The notes beneath the pieces are model-generated. The model was not told the DNA's origin and searched no databases. It saw only the letters and a program-made list of their open reading frames with translations. 64,000 bases of DNA from Chloroflexota bacterium. GTDB taxonomy: Bacteria; Chloroflexota; Anaerolineae; Anaerolineales; Anaerolineaceae. Below are positions 38,298-48,673 of the stretch, piece by piece. Made by a program: the position numbers and the translations under genes. How positions within the stretch are numbered: the stretch's first letter is position 1; each line of letters starts with the position of its first letter. The DNA lies in contig JAAYUC010000008.1 of NCBI GenBank assembly GCA_012517865.1, positions 85,767 through 149,766 on the forward strand, given 5' to 3'.

Positions 38298-39635
38298 GTG
38301 GATACTAAAGATTTGCTTAAGCGCGTCAAGGAAGACAAAATAAAATTTATTTCTTACCAGTTTACGGATATTAATGGGGTGGTCAAATCTCTGGATGGTC
38401 CGGTGGACCGCCTGGAGGAAAGCATTGAGAACGGCATTTGGTTTGACGGTTCATCCATTGAGGGGTTCGCTCGAATCCAGGAAAGCGACATGCATTTGCG
38501 GGTGGACCCGGATACCTACGCGATTTTACCTTGGTCGCCGGATGAACTTAAACGGGCTAGAATCCTCTGCGATATTCTGCGCCCAAATGGAGAACCTTTT
38601 GAAGGGGACCCGCGCGGCAGGCTGAAAACAAATCTTAAAAAGCTGAAGGAAGAGCAAGGCTGGACTTTGAATATCGGTCCGGAGCCGGAGTTTTTTCTGT
38701 TTCTGCGGAACGGGTCCGAGTCTATCCATCCGGTTCCCTATGATATTGGCAGCTATTTTGACTTTTCGGCTAACGACCAGGCAGTGATTGTCCGCACCGA
38801 ACTTATGTCCGCCCTCAAACAAATGGGGTTGAATGTGGAGGTCGGTCACCACGAGGTTGCCTTGGGCCAGCACGAAATCGACTTTCGCTTCGACGACGCG
38901 TTAAAAACCGCTGACAACGTGCTCACTTTTAAATCCGCCATTAAGGCGATTGCGGCCAAGCACGGCCTGATTGCCTCTTTCATGCCGAAACCCGTTTTTG
39001 GTATTAATGGCTCGGGGATGCACTGCCATCAATCCATCAGCGCTAACGGCGAGAATTTATTCTATGCCGAGGATGACCCCAATCACCTTTCAAAAATTGC
39101 TTACGGCTACATCGCGGGGCAATTGGCACACGCGCGGGCTTTATCGGCCGTGGTGGCTCCGAGTGTGAATTCATACAAACGCCTGGTTCCTGGATACGAA
39201 GCCCCGGTTTATATCGGCTGGGCGCAGGTGAACCGTTCCGCGTTAATCCGCATTCCCATGGTATCTCCTGGAAACAAGGGTGGTGTGCGCATAGAATTAC
39301 GCTTCCCAGACCCCTCTGCCAATCCTTACCTGGCTTTCACGGCGATGCTTGCGGCCGGATTGGATGGGATTGAGCGCGGATTGGAATGCCCGCCTCCGCT
39401 GAATAATGTGAATGTGTATGAATTGTGCGAAAGCGAGCGGCGTGAGATGGGCGTGGATGTGCTTCCGGGTTCTCTCAAAGAAGCCGTGGATGTCTACCTG
39501 ACCGATCCGCTGCTCCATTCCGCCCTGGGAGAAGACCTTTCAAAAAAATTCGTGGAAACCCGCCTGGCGGAATGGGAAGAATACCGCATACATGTATCAG
39601 ACTGGGAAGTAAGGCGCTACCTGGAAGCGATTTAG
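38298..39635 (+). CDS. glnA: Glutamine synthetase type I (GTG start preferred; ORF track start is 38226)
   Basis: FTDINGVVKS, WFDGSSIEGFARIQESDM, GPEPEFFLF, INGSGMHCHQS, NRSALIRIP; GAGGAG SD at 38286-38291 before GTG. Confidence 0.95.
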   Translation: MDTKDLLKRVKEDKIKFISYQFTDINGVVKSLDGPVDRLEESIENGIWFDGSSIEGFARIQESDMHLRVDPDTYAILPWSPDELKRARILCDILRPNGEPFEGDPRGRLKTNLKKLKEEQGWTLNIGPEPEFFLFLRNGSESIHPVPYDIGSYFDFSANDQAVIVRTELMSALKQMGLNVEVGHHEVALGQHEIDFRFDDALKTADNVLTFKSAIKAIAAKHGLIASFMPKPVFGINGSGMHCHQSISANGENLFYAEDDPNHLSKIAYGYIAGQLAHARALSAVVAPSVNSYKRLVPGYEAPVYIGWAQVNRSALIRIPMVSPGNKGGVRIELRFPDPSANPYLAFTAMLAAGLDGIERGLECPPPLNNVNVYELCESERREMGVDVLPGSLKEAVDVYLTDPLLHSALGEDLSKKFVETRLAEWEEYRIHVSDWEVRRYLEAI

Positions 39636-39682
39636 CCGCTGCAGCGATTGCCCCGAAACAGCATATTTGGTATGATGAAAAC

Positions 39683-40345
39683 ATGAAAAGAAAGACCCTC
39701 TTTCTCAGCGTTGTGTTCCTGCTGTCCGCCCTAAGTCTGAGTGCCTGCCTGCCCGCCTGGGTCAGTATGGACCAGCTTCCGTGGCTGAAAGAGGGTCAGG
39801 TTCTTTTTAAGGACGATTTTTCCGACCTCACAACCGGTTGGGGAAATGTGAACAACATTTATGAGCTTAAAGGATATTCCGAAAACGCTTACGTCATCTC
39901 CGTGAAAAATGCCGATTCGCGTTCGTGGTCTGTTCCGGGCCTTCGGTTTAAGGATGTGCAGGTGTCGGTAGATGCCAAACGCATCAGCGGCGAACAGGAC
40001 ACAAACTTCGGTTTGATTTGCCGGTATCAGGACCCGAATAATTACTACAGCTATTTGATTAGCAGCGATGGGTACTACGCTCTTATCAGAATCAGTGAAG
40101 GGGAAGAGGTCCTGCTTGGAATGGAGCAATTCGTCTATTCGGATGTAATTGCCCAGGGGGACGGCTTGAACAAAATTAGCATCAGCTGCATTGGCGACCA
40201 ACTGTCGCTCACTGTCAATGGAAAAACGCTTCACTCCGTCCGCGATGACAGCTTTTGCGCCGGCGATGTCGGCTTGATTGTGGAAACGCGGGAAGCCGGA
40301 GCGGCCTCGGTGCTCTTCAGCAACTTTTCTGTCACGAAACAATAG
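39683..40345 (+). CDS. Lipoprotein with LamG/3-keto-disaccharide-hydrolase-like domain
   Basis: MKRKTLFLSVVFLLSALSLSAC lipobox; LFKDDFSDLTTGWG; ISCIGDQLSLTVNGKTLHSVRD. Confidence 0.75.
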   Translation: MKRKTLFLSVVFLLSALSLSACLPAWVSMDQLPWLKEGQVLFKDDFSDLTTGWGNVNNIYELKGYSENAYVISVKNADSRSWSVPGLRFKDVQVSVDAKRISGEQDTNFGLICRYQDPNNYYSYLISSDGYYALIRISEGEEVLLGMEQFVYSDVIAQGDGLNKISISCIGDQLSLTVNGKTLHSVRDDSFCAGDVGLIVETREAGAASVLFSNFSVTKQ

Positions 40346-41623
40346 ATGAAGATTTACCTGGACATGGTCGGGTGCCGCCTCAATCAGAGCGAGATTGAGA
40401 AACTGGCGCTGGATTTGCTTGCAAGGGGGCAGGAGATTGTGACTGACCCTGCCGCGGCGGACTACGTGATTGTAAATACTTGCTGCGTGACGGCAAAAGC
40501 ATGCGCGGATTCCCGAAAAGTGATACGCCGTTACCAGCGCGAAACAGGCGCGCAAGTGCTCGCGACCGGATGTTACGTTTCCGCTTTCACGCGGCAGGCC
40601 GCCGAACTGGTGGGGGAAGACCTTTCCTTTCCGAACGCGGACAAAGATGCGATACCTCAGCGGTTTCCCCGAGGGAACGCGGCCGAACCGCTGGATTTTA
40701 ACTTCCTAAAACCCGCCTTGGGAGCGCGCTCGCGCACCCGCAGTTTTATCAAAGTTCAGGAAGGCTGCGACAACTACTGCACCTACTGCCTGACGAGAAT
40801 CGCCCGGGGAAAATCGCACAGCGTCCCGATGGAAGAGGTAATCAGACAGGCAAAACAGGCTGAGGAAGCTGGAATTAAGGAAATTGTCCTGACAGGTGTG
40901 CAAATTGGCTCTTGGGGAAAAGACCTGCCTGAAAACGGCCTGCGCATCGCTGCTTTGGTCAGCGCGCTGCTGGAAGAAACCAGCCTTCCGCGAATTCGAA
41001 TATCGTCTATTGAGCCCTGGGATGTGGATGAGGCACTTTTATATTGTTTTCGTAATCCGCGCCTTTGTCCCCATTTACATATTCCGTTGCAGAGCGGCAG
41101 TGAAAGTATTTTGCGCCGCATGGCGCGGCCTTTTTCCGCAGCTAATTTCCGCGCACTAATGCAAAAAATTCATCTGAAGAGGCCTAAAATTGCGGTCACG
41201 ACGGACATTCTGTGCGGTTTTCCGGGAGAGACGGATGACCTATTTCTCGAGTCCCTGGCTTTTATTCGCGAAATGGATTTTGCGGGCGGGCATGTTTTCA
41301 AGTTCTCTCCCATGCCGGGAACTGCCGCGGCGCGCATGGACGGGAAGGTGCAGGAAAGTATCAGTCAGACGCGCAGTGAAATCGTACGCGGTGTGTTGCG
41401 TCAAAAACTGGCTGGCAAGCAGCAATCAAAAGTGGGTACTCATGTGGAAGTCCTATGGGAGCACAGCCGAAACCATGTATTTCACGGTTTCACCCCGGAT
41501 TATTTCCGCGTTCGGACAAAATGGAGCCAAAACCTTGCCAATACCATCACCATGGCTGTAATTACCGAAATCTCTCAGGACGGCGTCCTGATTGCTGAGA
41601 TTGCACCGGCAGAATTTGCCTGA
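40346..41623 (+). CDS. mtaB: tRNA t6A37 methylthiotransferase MtaB
   Basis: TCCVTAKACADSRKVIRRY, KVQEGCDNYCTYCLTRIARGKSHS, CGFPGETDD. Confidence 0.93.
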   Translation: MKIYLDMVGCRLNQSEIEKLALDLLARGQEIVTDPAAADYVIVNTCCVTAKACADSRKVIRRYQRETGAQVLATGCYVSAFTRQAAELVGEDLSFPNADKDAIPQRFPRGNAAEPLDFNFLKPALGARSRTRSFIKVQEGCDNYCTYCLTRIARGKSHSVPMEEVIRQAKQAEEAGIKEIVLTGVQIGSWGKDLPENGLRIAALVSALLEETSLPRIRISSIEPWDVDEALLYCFRNPRLCPHLHIPLQSGSESILRRMARPFSAANFRALMQKIHLKRPKIAVTTDILCGFPGETDDLFLESLAFIREMDFAGGHVFKFSPMPGTAAARMDGKVQESISQTRSEIVRGVLRQKLAGKQQSKVGTHVEVLWEHSRNHVFHGFTPDYFRVRTKWSQNLANTITMAVITEISQDGVLIAEIAPAEFA

Positions 41624-41676
41624 GCTGACTATCAGTCGGGGATATCCAGCGGTCTTTGCGCCAACCCTTCGGAAGC

Positions 41677-41706
41677 TTGACGTAATAATTAATGTTCGAG
41701 TAAAAT
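41677..41706 (+). promoter_or_regulatory. Putative sigma70-type promoter for rpmH operon
   Basis: TTGACG - 18 nt - TAAAAT. Confidence 0.5.
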
Positions 41707-41775
41707 TTAAAGGTTAATTCGGAAAAATACCCTCCGGTCTGGCAAGCATCAGCCCGGGGTCTTGAGAGGATAAAG

Positions 41776-41946
41776 ATGACCAAACGAACTTATCAACCAA
41801 AAATTCGCCGACGTGTGCGCGTGCACGGTTTTCGCAGCCGCATGTCCACAAAAGACGGACGCGAGGTGTTAAAGCGCCGCCGTCTGCGCGGCCGCTATCA
41901 ATTAGCCCCAAAAGCGAATAATCACACGAAGCGCGTCCACTGGTAA
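41776..41946 (+). CDS. rpmH: 50S ribosomal protein L34 (missing from the ORF track)
   Basis: [56 protein letters not shown]. Confidence 0.97.
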   Translation: MTKRTYQPKIRRRVRVHGFRSRMSTKDGREVLKRRRLRGRYQLAPKANNHTKRVHW

Positions 41947-41982
41947 GCCGCAGTTTTTGTCATTAGAAGCATCCGGGTATCT

Positions 41983-42336
41983 TTGAGGAAACCGCTAATT
42001 TCGCTGAAGAGTTCACAGGATATCCAGTCGGTAAGGCAAAACGGGAATTCATATTCAAATGCATGGCTGGTGTTGATTGTCGCACGTAACGAATTGGAAG
42101 CAACGCGAGCGGCTTTCATCGCGAGCAAAACGGTGGGAGGCGCAGTGCAGCGTAATCGCTGCAGACGCCTCCTTCGCGCGCGGCTGAGCCGCTGCTCAGA
42201 CGAACTGCGGAAAGGTTTTGACATCCTGTTAATCGCGCGAAAGCGCCTTTTGGATGCAAAACCGGTTGAGATTGATCAGGCAGTTCACGGTTTACTGGTG
42301 AAAGCCGGGTTAATCAACAGAGTAGAAGATGGTTGA
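41983..42336 (+). CDS. rnpA: Ribonuclease P protein component
   Basis: [24 protein letters not shown]; follows rpmH. Confidence 0.94.
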   Translation: MRKPLISLKSSQDIQSVRQNGNSYSNAWLVLIVARNELEATRAAFIASKTVGGAVQRNRCRRLLRARLSRCSDELRKGFDILLIARKRLLDAKPVEIDQAVHGLLVKAGLINRVEDG

Positions 42337-42625
42337 TCAACCTGTAAAGCCAAATGAGCATGAGCATGCAGATCCCAGAATCAGGGACCTGCCGTTTCGG
42401 CTGCAGAATATTCCCCGTTTTGTCGTGCTGCTGCTCATCCGGGCGTATCAGCATATCGTCTCACCGGCGCTTCCGCCCGGTACCTGCTGCTTCTATCCCA
42501 CTTGTTCTCACTACGGCTACCAGGCTGTTTACAAATACGGGGCCCTTAAGGGCTCCTGGATGGCAATTAAGCGGATCGTCAGATGCAATCCCTTTAATGA
42601 AGGCGGATACGATCCTGTTCCCTGA
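42329..42625 (+). CDS. yidD: Membrane protein insertion efficiency factor YidD
   Basis: [62 protein letters not shown]. Confidence 0.96.
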   Translation: MVDQPVKPNEHEHADPRIRDLPFRLQNIPRFVVLLLIRAYQHIVSPALPPGTCCFYPTCSHYGYQAVYKYGALKGSWMAIKRIVRCNPFNEGGYDPVP

Positions 42626-42637
42626 TTTTGGAGAGGC

Positions 42638-43711
42638 ATGAAAAAACCATTGTATAAAATTATCTTGCTCTTTTTGTTCTCAGCTGTTTTGCTGGCTGGC
42701 TGCGCGATGGGTCCGCGCGCGGAAAGCGCGCCAGGCTTGAGCGCTGATGAAAGTGCCGTCTATGTTTCTTACATGCAGCACGTCTACAAAGTGGACGCGA
42801 AAATTGGTACCGAATTGTGGCGCTTCCCGGCTGCCGGAACTGTTCAGGTCGTGTTTTACGCGCCGCCTCTGCTGAATGAAGGCAGTGTTTTTGTGGGAGA
42901 CCTTGCGAATAAATTCCACAAGCTCGATTCCGCCAATGGCTCTGAAATCTGGAACTTTTCTGAAGGAAAAGGTTGGTTTCAGGCCAGGGCCGCGATGGAC
43001 GGAGTGCTGGTTATCGCACCAAGTAGCGACCGCAGCGTTTACGCCCTCAACGCGGATGGTTCCCTCAAGTGGAAATACAGCAGCGAGTTTGGATTTTTGG
43101 CCGAACCTCTGTTGCTGGAAGACGCTGTGATTATGGCCGGCCTTGACCATTACCTCGTCGCGCTGAATAAGGAAACCGGAGAGCTGCTCTGGAAAACAGA
43201 ACTGAAGGGCGCCTTGATAGCCGCGCCGGCTTTTGACCCTGCAACAGGTAACCTTTTTGTCGGCTCGCTTGGAAACGAATTGGTGAGCATCAACAGCAAA
43301 GACGGAAGCCTGAACTGGACTTTTGGTCAGAACGGCGAAATCACCGCGATTTATGCCACGCCGTTGATCGTGGGGGACAGCCTTATGTTTGCGGATGAAA
43401 GCGGGAAAATTTTCTCGCTTAACCGCGCGACTGGCTCCGTGGAGTGGACTCTGGACGCGGGCAGCGAAATAATCGCCGGCATCCTTCCATTGGAAGATTC
43501 TTTTGTGATTGCCCTGGAAAAAGGCGAACTGCGGGCTTACAAGCTTGCCGACCGCTCGCCGCTGTGGACGAGAACAATCAATGGAAAACTTTACACCACG
43601 CCGGTGGTAAGCTCCGATAAAATTGTAGTGGCAGTAACCAGGGGTGACGCGCTGCTGCAGGCCTACGACCTGGCCGGCAATCCGGTCTGGTCATTCACCC
43701 CCGCGAGATAA
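42638..43711 (+). CDS. PQQ-like beta-propeller lipoprotein (BamB-like fold)
   Basis: Lipobox LLAGC; repeated ALNxxTGELLWKTEL / SINSKDGSLNWTF / SLNRATGSVEWTL blades. Confidence 0.88.
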   Translation: MKKPLYKIILLFLFSAVLLAGCAMGPRAESAPGLSADESAVYVSYMQHVYKVDAKIGTELWRFPAAGTVQVVFYAPPLLNEGSVFVGDLANKFHKLDSANGSEIWNFSEGKGWFQARAAMDGVLVIAPSSDRSVYALNADGSLKWKYSSEFGFLAEPLLLEDAVIMAGLDHYLVALNKETGELLWKTELKGALIAAPAFDPATGNLFVGSLGNELVSINSKDGSLNWTFGQNGEITAIYATPLIVGDSLMFADESGKIFSLNRATGSVEWTLDAGSEIIAGILPLEDSFVIALEKGELRAYKLADRSPLWTRTINGKLYTTPVVSSDKIVVAVTRGDALLQAYDLAGNPVWSFTPAR

Positions 43712-43725
43712 GGAGAACGATTCCC

Positions 43726-44634
43726 ATGTGGGACACGCTGATTATTCAACCTTTTACCAATGTTCTGCTGGCTATCACGATGGTGGTGAAAAACTTTGGT
43801 GTTGCCATCATCTTGTTTACGCTGTTGATTAAACTGATAACCTATCCTCTCACTGCCAAACAGCTGAAGCAAACCGCTGCGATGCAAAAGCTTCAGAGCG
43901 ACCCGCGGTACAAGAAAATGATGGAAAAATACCGCGACAACAAGGAAAAACTCGCTGAAGAACAGATGAAGCTCTACAAGGAGACTGGCGTCAGTCCGTT
44001 TGGCTCCTGTCTTCCCACACTCATACAATTGCCAATCATTATCGGTCTGTACCAAAGCATCATCAAAGCTATGGCAGCGACGCCGCTGGAGATTTTCCGC
44101 CTGGAACGTTTAATTTATCCTTTCCTTGACGCGACAAAAATACTCCCAATTCAGAGCCGATTCCTTTGGATGGATCTGGGTCAGCCGGAACGATTGCCTA
44201 TTCTGGGTATTCAAATTCCCGTTCTGGCAATTATCGTTGTGGCAACCACCTGGCTGCAAAGCAAGGCGATGGAACCGCCCACCACCGGCGCGGGCGATCA
44301 GGCTGCCGCGATGACCAAGAGTTTGAATATCTACATGCCCATTTTGATGGGCTGGATGGCCTATTCGCTGGCATCAGGCCTGGCTCTGTATTTCCTGGTC
44401 AGTAATGTTGCGACTGTCGTTCAATACTCAGCCCAAGGTCGTGCCAACTGGTCAAGGTTGTTTCCGTGGATAAAGACCAAAGCGCCTGAACCTGTTCCCG
44501 CGCCAGCGCCTGCCTTACCAGAAGAAGATGAGGATGATGAGGACGAGGAACCCGAGCCCCCAAAACCGGTTTCCAAGCCATCAGCGCGCGCGGCAGTGAA
44601 ACAGCAGCGGCCTCAATACAAACGAAAAAAATAG
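43726..44634 (+). CDS. yidC: Membrane protein insertase YidC/Oxa1
   Basis: FGVAIILFTLLIKLITYPLTAKQLKQTAAMQKLQ, LPTLIQLPIIIGLYQSI, basic C-terminus. Confidence 0.95.
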   Translation: MWDTLIIQPFTNVLLAITMVVKNFGVAIILFTLLIKLITYPLTAKQLKQTAAMQKLQSDPRYKKMMEKYRDNKEKLAEEQMKLYKETGVSPFGSCLPTLIQLPIIIGLYQSIIKAMAATPLEIFRLERLIYPFLDATKILPIQSRFLWMDLGQPERLPILGIQIPVLAIIVVATTWLQSKAMEPPTTGAGDQAAAMTKSLNIYMPILMGWMAYSLASGLALYFLVSNVATVVQYSAQGRANWSRLFPWIKTKAPEPVPAPAPALPEEDEDDEDEEPEPPKPVSKPSARAAVKQQRPQYKRKK

Positions 44635-44670
44635 CCCCGGGAGGTTCCCGGAGAACTGAAGGGTGTGACA

Positions 44671-45423
44671 ATGGCTGAAGAAAAAACCACATTGGAGGTA
44701 ATTGCGCCGACTGTCGAAGAAGCGGTGGAAAAAGGGCTGTCCGAGCTGGGATTGACCAGAGACGCGGTCGATGTGGAAGTTCTGGATGAAGGAAAACGAA
44801 ACCTGTTTAGGTTCGCGACGCGCCAGGCGCGCGTGCGCTTGATTGTGAAAGCAAACTTCGGGCATGCCGAAGCACCGAATGCCGAAAGCATGACAGCTGC
44901 AGCGGATGAAAAAGAAGCCTCGTCCGGGCAGGCTGCCCCTCAACCGGCGGAATTGAACGCGGATCAGATAATCGTCCGCGACACGCTGGTGGAACTTCTG
45001 GCTAAAATGGGCATCAAAGCCAGGGTCAGCGTGAGTTACGCGGAAACGGAACCGGAAGAAAAACCGGTTGTTCAAGCAAACATCGAAGGTGACGACTTAA
45101 GTTATCTCATTGGCAGAAAAGCGGAGACGCTGAACGCTCTTCAGTACATTCTCAGCCTGATGGTCAGTCACAAAACTTCGTACTGGATTCCTATTCAGGT
45201 GGATGTGCAGCATTACCGTGCCCGCAGACAAACTGAGCTGCAAAAGCTCGCCCGCAAGGCAGCCGACCAGGTTATAGCGACCGGCCGAAAGCAGTGCCTC
45301 GAACCGATGCCGGCCAACGAGCGGCGGATCATTCATATGGAACTGCGCAATAACGAAAATGTCAGCACAGAATCCACCGGGGAAGAACCAAATCGCAAAG
45401 TGTGCGTGTTCCCAAACCGATAA
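44671..45423 (+). CDS. Jag/KhpB-type KH-R3H RNA-binding protein
   Basis: Jag-N VEEAVEKGLSELGL; LIGRKAETLNALQYILSLMV; R3H ERRIIHMELRNNENVSTES. Confidence 0.92.
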   Translation: MAEEKTTLEVIAPTVEEAVEKGLSELGLTRDAVDVEVLDEGKRNLFRFATRQARVRLIVKANFGHAEAPNAESMTAAADEKEASSGQAAPQPAELNADQIIVRDTLVELLAKMGIKARVSVSYAETEPEEKPVVQANIEGDDLSYLIGRKAETLNALQYILSLMVSHKTSYWIPIQVDVQHYRARRQTELQKLARKAADQVIATGRKQCLEPMPANERRIIHMELRNNENVSTESTGEEPNRKVCVFPNR

Positions 45424-45446
45424 TTCTGGAAACGAAAGCTGGCAAT

Positions 45447-46754
45447 ATGCGCGCGGTAGACATCATTATCAAAAAACGGGACAAGGAAGTTCTCAGTAAG
45501 GCTGAAATCGATTTCCTGATTGAAAACTATACCCGCGGAACCATACCGGATTATCAAATGTCCGCCTGGGCGATGGCGGTGCTTCTGAATGGCATGACTG
45601 ACCAGGAAATCACGGACCTGACCATGGCCATGGCGCGTTCCGGCGATATGTTGGATCTCAGTCAGGCGGTGGATATCGCCGTGGACAAGCACTCTACTGG
45701 CGGCGTGGGCGATAAAACCACGCTGACAGTTGCGCCTTTGGTGGCTGCTTGCGGCCTTCCGGTCGGCAAAATGTCTGGCCGAGGGCTCGGTTTTAGCGGC
45801 GGAACAATTGATAAACTGGAAGCAATACCGGGTTTTCAGGTAGACCTTTCCACGCAACAATTCATCAACCAGCTGAAGGAACATGGCATCGTTCTTACTG
45901 GTCAGAGCGCAGACCTTGCTCCGGCTGACGGAAAGCTTTACGCGCTCAGGGATGTGACCGGTACCGTGCAGTCTATCCCCCTGATTGCTTCTTCTGTGAT
46001 GAGCAAAAAGATCGCGGCTGGCGCGCATGCCATCGTGCTGGATGTTAAAGTGGGACAGGGCGCTTTCATGCGCACTCTGGAAGAAGCCAGACAATTAGCG
46101 GAAGTGATGGTCTCGATTGGCAGGCTGAGCGGCAGGCGCGTCATCGCGGTGCTTTCCCCTATGGACCAACCGCTCGGCAACGCTGTCGGGAATGCGCTTG
46201 AGCTGAAAGAAGCTGTTGAAATGCTGCACGGCGTCGGACCGGAAGACTATCGCTACCACTGTCTGCATCTGGCTGCCTATATGCTTATCCTGGGAGGGCT
46301 TGCCAAAGATATCCCTGAGGGTATTGGCATGGCAGAGCGGGCAATTAACGATGGAAGCGGTTTTGCGAAGTTCCGCGAATTAGTGCTGGCGCAGGGCGGT
46401 GATGTCCGCGTTATCGACGACCTTAAAAGGCTTCCCAAGGCTGCTTTTGTCGAATCCGTTTACGCGGAGAACGGCGGCTGGGCCTCAGTCGTGGACGCGA
46501 AAGAGGTCGGGGAGACTTCGGTGGCGCTTGGCGCGGGAAGAGAACAAAAAGGGGACCTGATAGACCAGGCTGTAGGCATAATTGTGAAAGTTAAAGTCGG
46601 GGACGCGGTAGATAAAGGGCAGGTCTTATTTGAGGTTCATGCCAACGACCCCCGCAAACTGCAGCAGGCAAAGGAACGGTTAAAAAATGCGGTCAAAATA
46701 GTAAACAGACCGGTAGAAAAACCGCCGTATTTTCACGGCGTGATAGGAATTTAG
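45447..46754 (+). CDS. Pyrimidine-nucleoside/thymidine phosphorylase
   Basis: DKHSTGGVGDKTTLTVAPLVAACGLPVGKMSGRGLGFSGGTIDKLEAIPGF. Confidence 0.95.
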   Translation: MRAVDIIIKKRDKEVLSKAEIDFLIENYTRGTIPDYQMSAWAMAVLLNGMTDQEITDLTMAMARSGDMLDLSQAVDIAVDKHSTGGVGDKTTLTVAPLVAACGLPVGKMSGRGLGFSGGTIDKLEAIPGFQVDLSTQQFINQLKEHGIVLTGQSADLAPADGKLYALRDVTGTVQSIPLIASSVMSKKIAAGAHAIVLDVKVGQGAFMRTLEEARQLAEVMVSIGRLSGRRVIAVLSPMDQPLGNAVGNALELKEAVEMLHGVGPEDYRYHCLHLAAYMLILGGLAKDIPEGIGMAERAINDGSGFAKFRELVLAQGGDVRVIDDLKRLPKAAFVESVYAENGGWASVVDAKEVGETSVALGAGREQKGDLIDQAVGIIVKVKVGDAVDKGQVLFEVHANDPRKLQQAKERLKNAVKIVNRPVEKPPYFHGVIGI

Positions 46755-46762
46755 ACTCAAAG

Positions 46763-46788
46763 AACCCGGTGCGCCGGGTTTTTTTTTT
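46763..46788 (+). terminator. Rho-independent terminator
   Basis: AACCCGG-tgcg-CCGGGTTTTTTTTTT. Confidence 0.92.
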
Positions 46789-46804
46789 ACGATAAAAGGA
46801 AATT

Positions 46805-48658
46805 ATGCTGACTGAAAGAAAAGATATTCGCAATGTCGCCATTATCGCACATGTGGACCACGGCAAGACGACGCTGATTGATTCAATGCTAAAACAGGCC
46901 AAGATTTTTCGCGCCAATCAAAAAGTCCAGGAACGCGTCATGGATTCGAACGATTTGGAGCGCGAACGCGGTATTACCATTCTGGCCAAAAACACAGCCA
47001 TAACCATCCCGAACACCAAAACCGGCGAGCTGGTGAAAATAAATATCGTTGACACTCCCGGGCATGCCGATTTTGGCGGTGAAGTGGAACGTATTATGAA
47101 CATGGTTGACGGCGTTTTGCTTCTGGTGGATGCGGCTGAAGGGCCAAAGCCGCAGACCCGTTTCGTCCTCAAACAGGCCATCGCAAAGAACCTGCGGACC
47201 ATCGTGGTCATCAACAAGCTTGACCGGAAAGACGCTGATGTCGATCGGGCTTTAAATGCCACGTTTGATTTGTTTATCGAGCTGGGAGCAAGCGACGAAC
47301 TGGCTGATTTCCCGGTGATTTACGCGAACGGGCTGGACGGCAAAGCCGGACTGACTCCAAGTCTGGATGATGATTTGCATACACTCTTTGAGTGTATCCT
47401 GGATAACATTTCCGGGCCAAAAGTCGACGCGGAAGCACCTTTCCAGATGCTCGTGACAAATCTGGGCTACGATGAGTACAGCGGTGTAACCGCCTCGGGC
47501 AGGATTCACGCGGGGACGCTAAACAGCGGACAGAATCTTGTTCGAATCATGCACGACGGCACGATGGAAAAGATTCAAGCGCGTTACGTGTTCGAATTCC
47601 AGGGACTGGATAAAGTGCCGGTTCAAACTGTGGAAGCCGGCGAAATCATCACCATTGGCGGGCTGAAAGACATCCAAATTGGAGAAACCCTGGCGGATCC
47701 GGATAACCCCATCCCGCTTCCGGTCATCAAGGTGCAGCAGCCGACGGTGCAGATGACTTTTGGCGTGAATACCTCACCATTTTCTGGCCAGGAAGGCAAA
47801 TGGAGCACCTCTCGAAAACTATGGGAACGCCTTCAGGATGAGCTTAAGACCAATATCGCCTTGCGCGTGGAGCAAACCGACACCAAAGATGTGTTCCTCG
47901 TTTCGGGACGCGGCGAGCTGCACCTGGGGATTTTGATTGAAACCATGCGGCGGGAAGGTTATGAATTCCAGGTTTCCAGACCGGAAGCGATTGTTGTCGC
48001 AGGCGAGGACGGCATCAAATATGAGCCGTTTGAAGAAGTGCATGTGGACGTGGACGCGGAATATGTCGGCGCGGTGGTGGAAATGCTGGGTGAAAGACGC
48101 GGCAGGATGACAAACATGACCAACAACCCGGATAACACCGTGCACCTGATTTACAACATGCCTACCAGAGGTTTGTTAGGTTTCCGCTACAAGTTTCTCA
48201 CGGTCACACGGGGCAAGGGCGTTCTCAACAGCTTCTATTCCGGATTGCAGCCGCTGGAAGGGGTTATCGAAACCAAGCAGTCCAGTTCAATTGTAGCCAG
48301 GGAAACAGGAGTCACCACCACTTTTGGCCTGCGGAACGCCGAAGAACGCGGTCAGCTGTTTGTGGGGCCGGGTGTGCCGGTTTACGAGGGGATGCTGGTC
48401 GGTGAAACTCCCCGGCCGCAGGATTTGTCCATTAATGTCTGCAAGAAAAAGCATCTGACCAATATGCGCCAGTCTATCAGGGACCTGGAAGACCGGCTGA
48501 ATCCTCCCAGAGTGCTCAGCCTGGACGAAATGATTGAGTACATCGGACCGGATGAACTACTGGAAGTCACGCCGCAGAGCCTGCGCATGCGCAAACGCAT
48601 CCTGCAAACTCACGAACGCCTGCGTTTTGAGAAAACCGGCGAAACAGAGGAAGATTGA
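46805..48658 (+). CDS. typA: Translational GTPase TypA/BipA
   Basis: IAHVDHGKTTLIDSML, ERERGITI, DTPGHADFGGEVERI, INKLDR. Confidence 0.97.
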   Translation: MLTERKDIRNVAIIAHVDHGKTTLIDSMLKQAKIFRANQKVQERVMDSNDLERERGITILAKNTAITIPNTKTGELVKINIVDTPGHADFGGEVERIMNMVDGVLLLVDAAEGPKPQTRFVLKQAIAKNLRTIVVINKLDRKDADVDRALNATFDLFIELGASDELADFPVIYANGLDGKAGLTPSLDDDLHTLFECILDNISGPKVDAEAPFQMLVTNLGYDEYSGVTASGRIHAGTLNSGQNLVRIMHDGTMEKIQARYVFEFQGLDKVPVQTVEAGEIITIGGLKDIQIGETLADPDNPIPLPVIKVQQPTVQMTFGVNTSPFSGQEGKWSTSRKLWERLQDELKTNIALRVEQTDTKDVFLVSGRGELHLGILIETMRREGYEFQVSRPEAIVVAGEDGIKYEPFEEVHVDVDAEYVGAVVEMLGERRGRMTNMTNNPDNTVHLIYNMPTRGLLGFRYKFLTVTRGKGVLNSFYSGLQPLEGVIETKQSSSIVARETGVTTTFGLRNAEERGQLFVGPGVPVYEGMLVGETPRPQDLSINVCKKKHLTNMRQSIRDLEDRLNPPRVLSLDEMIEYIGPDELLEVTPQSLRMRKRILQTHERLRFEKTGETEED

Positions 48659-48673
48659 GGCAGGGGTCAGGCT

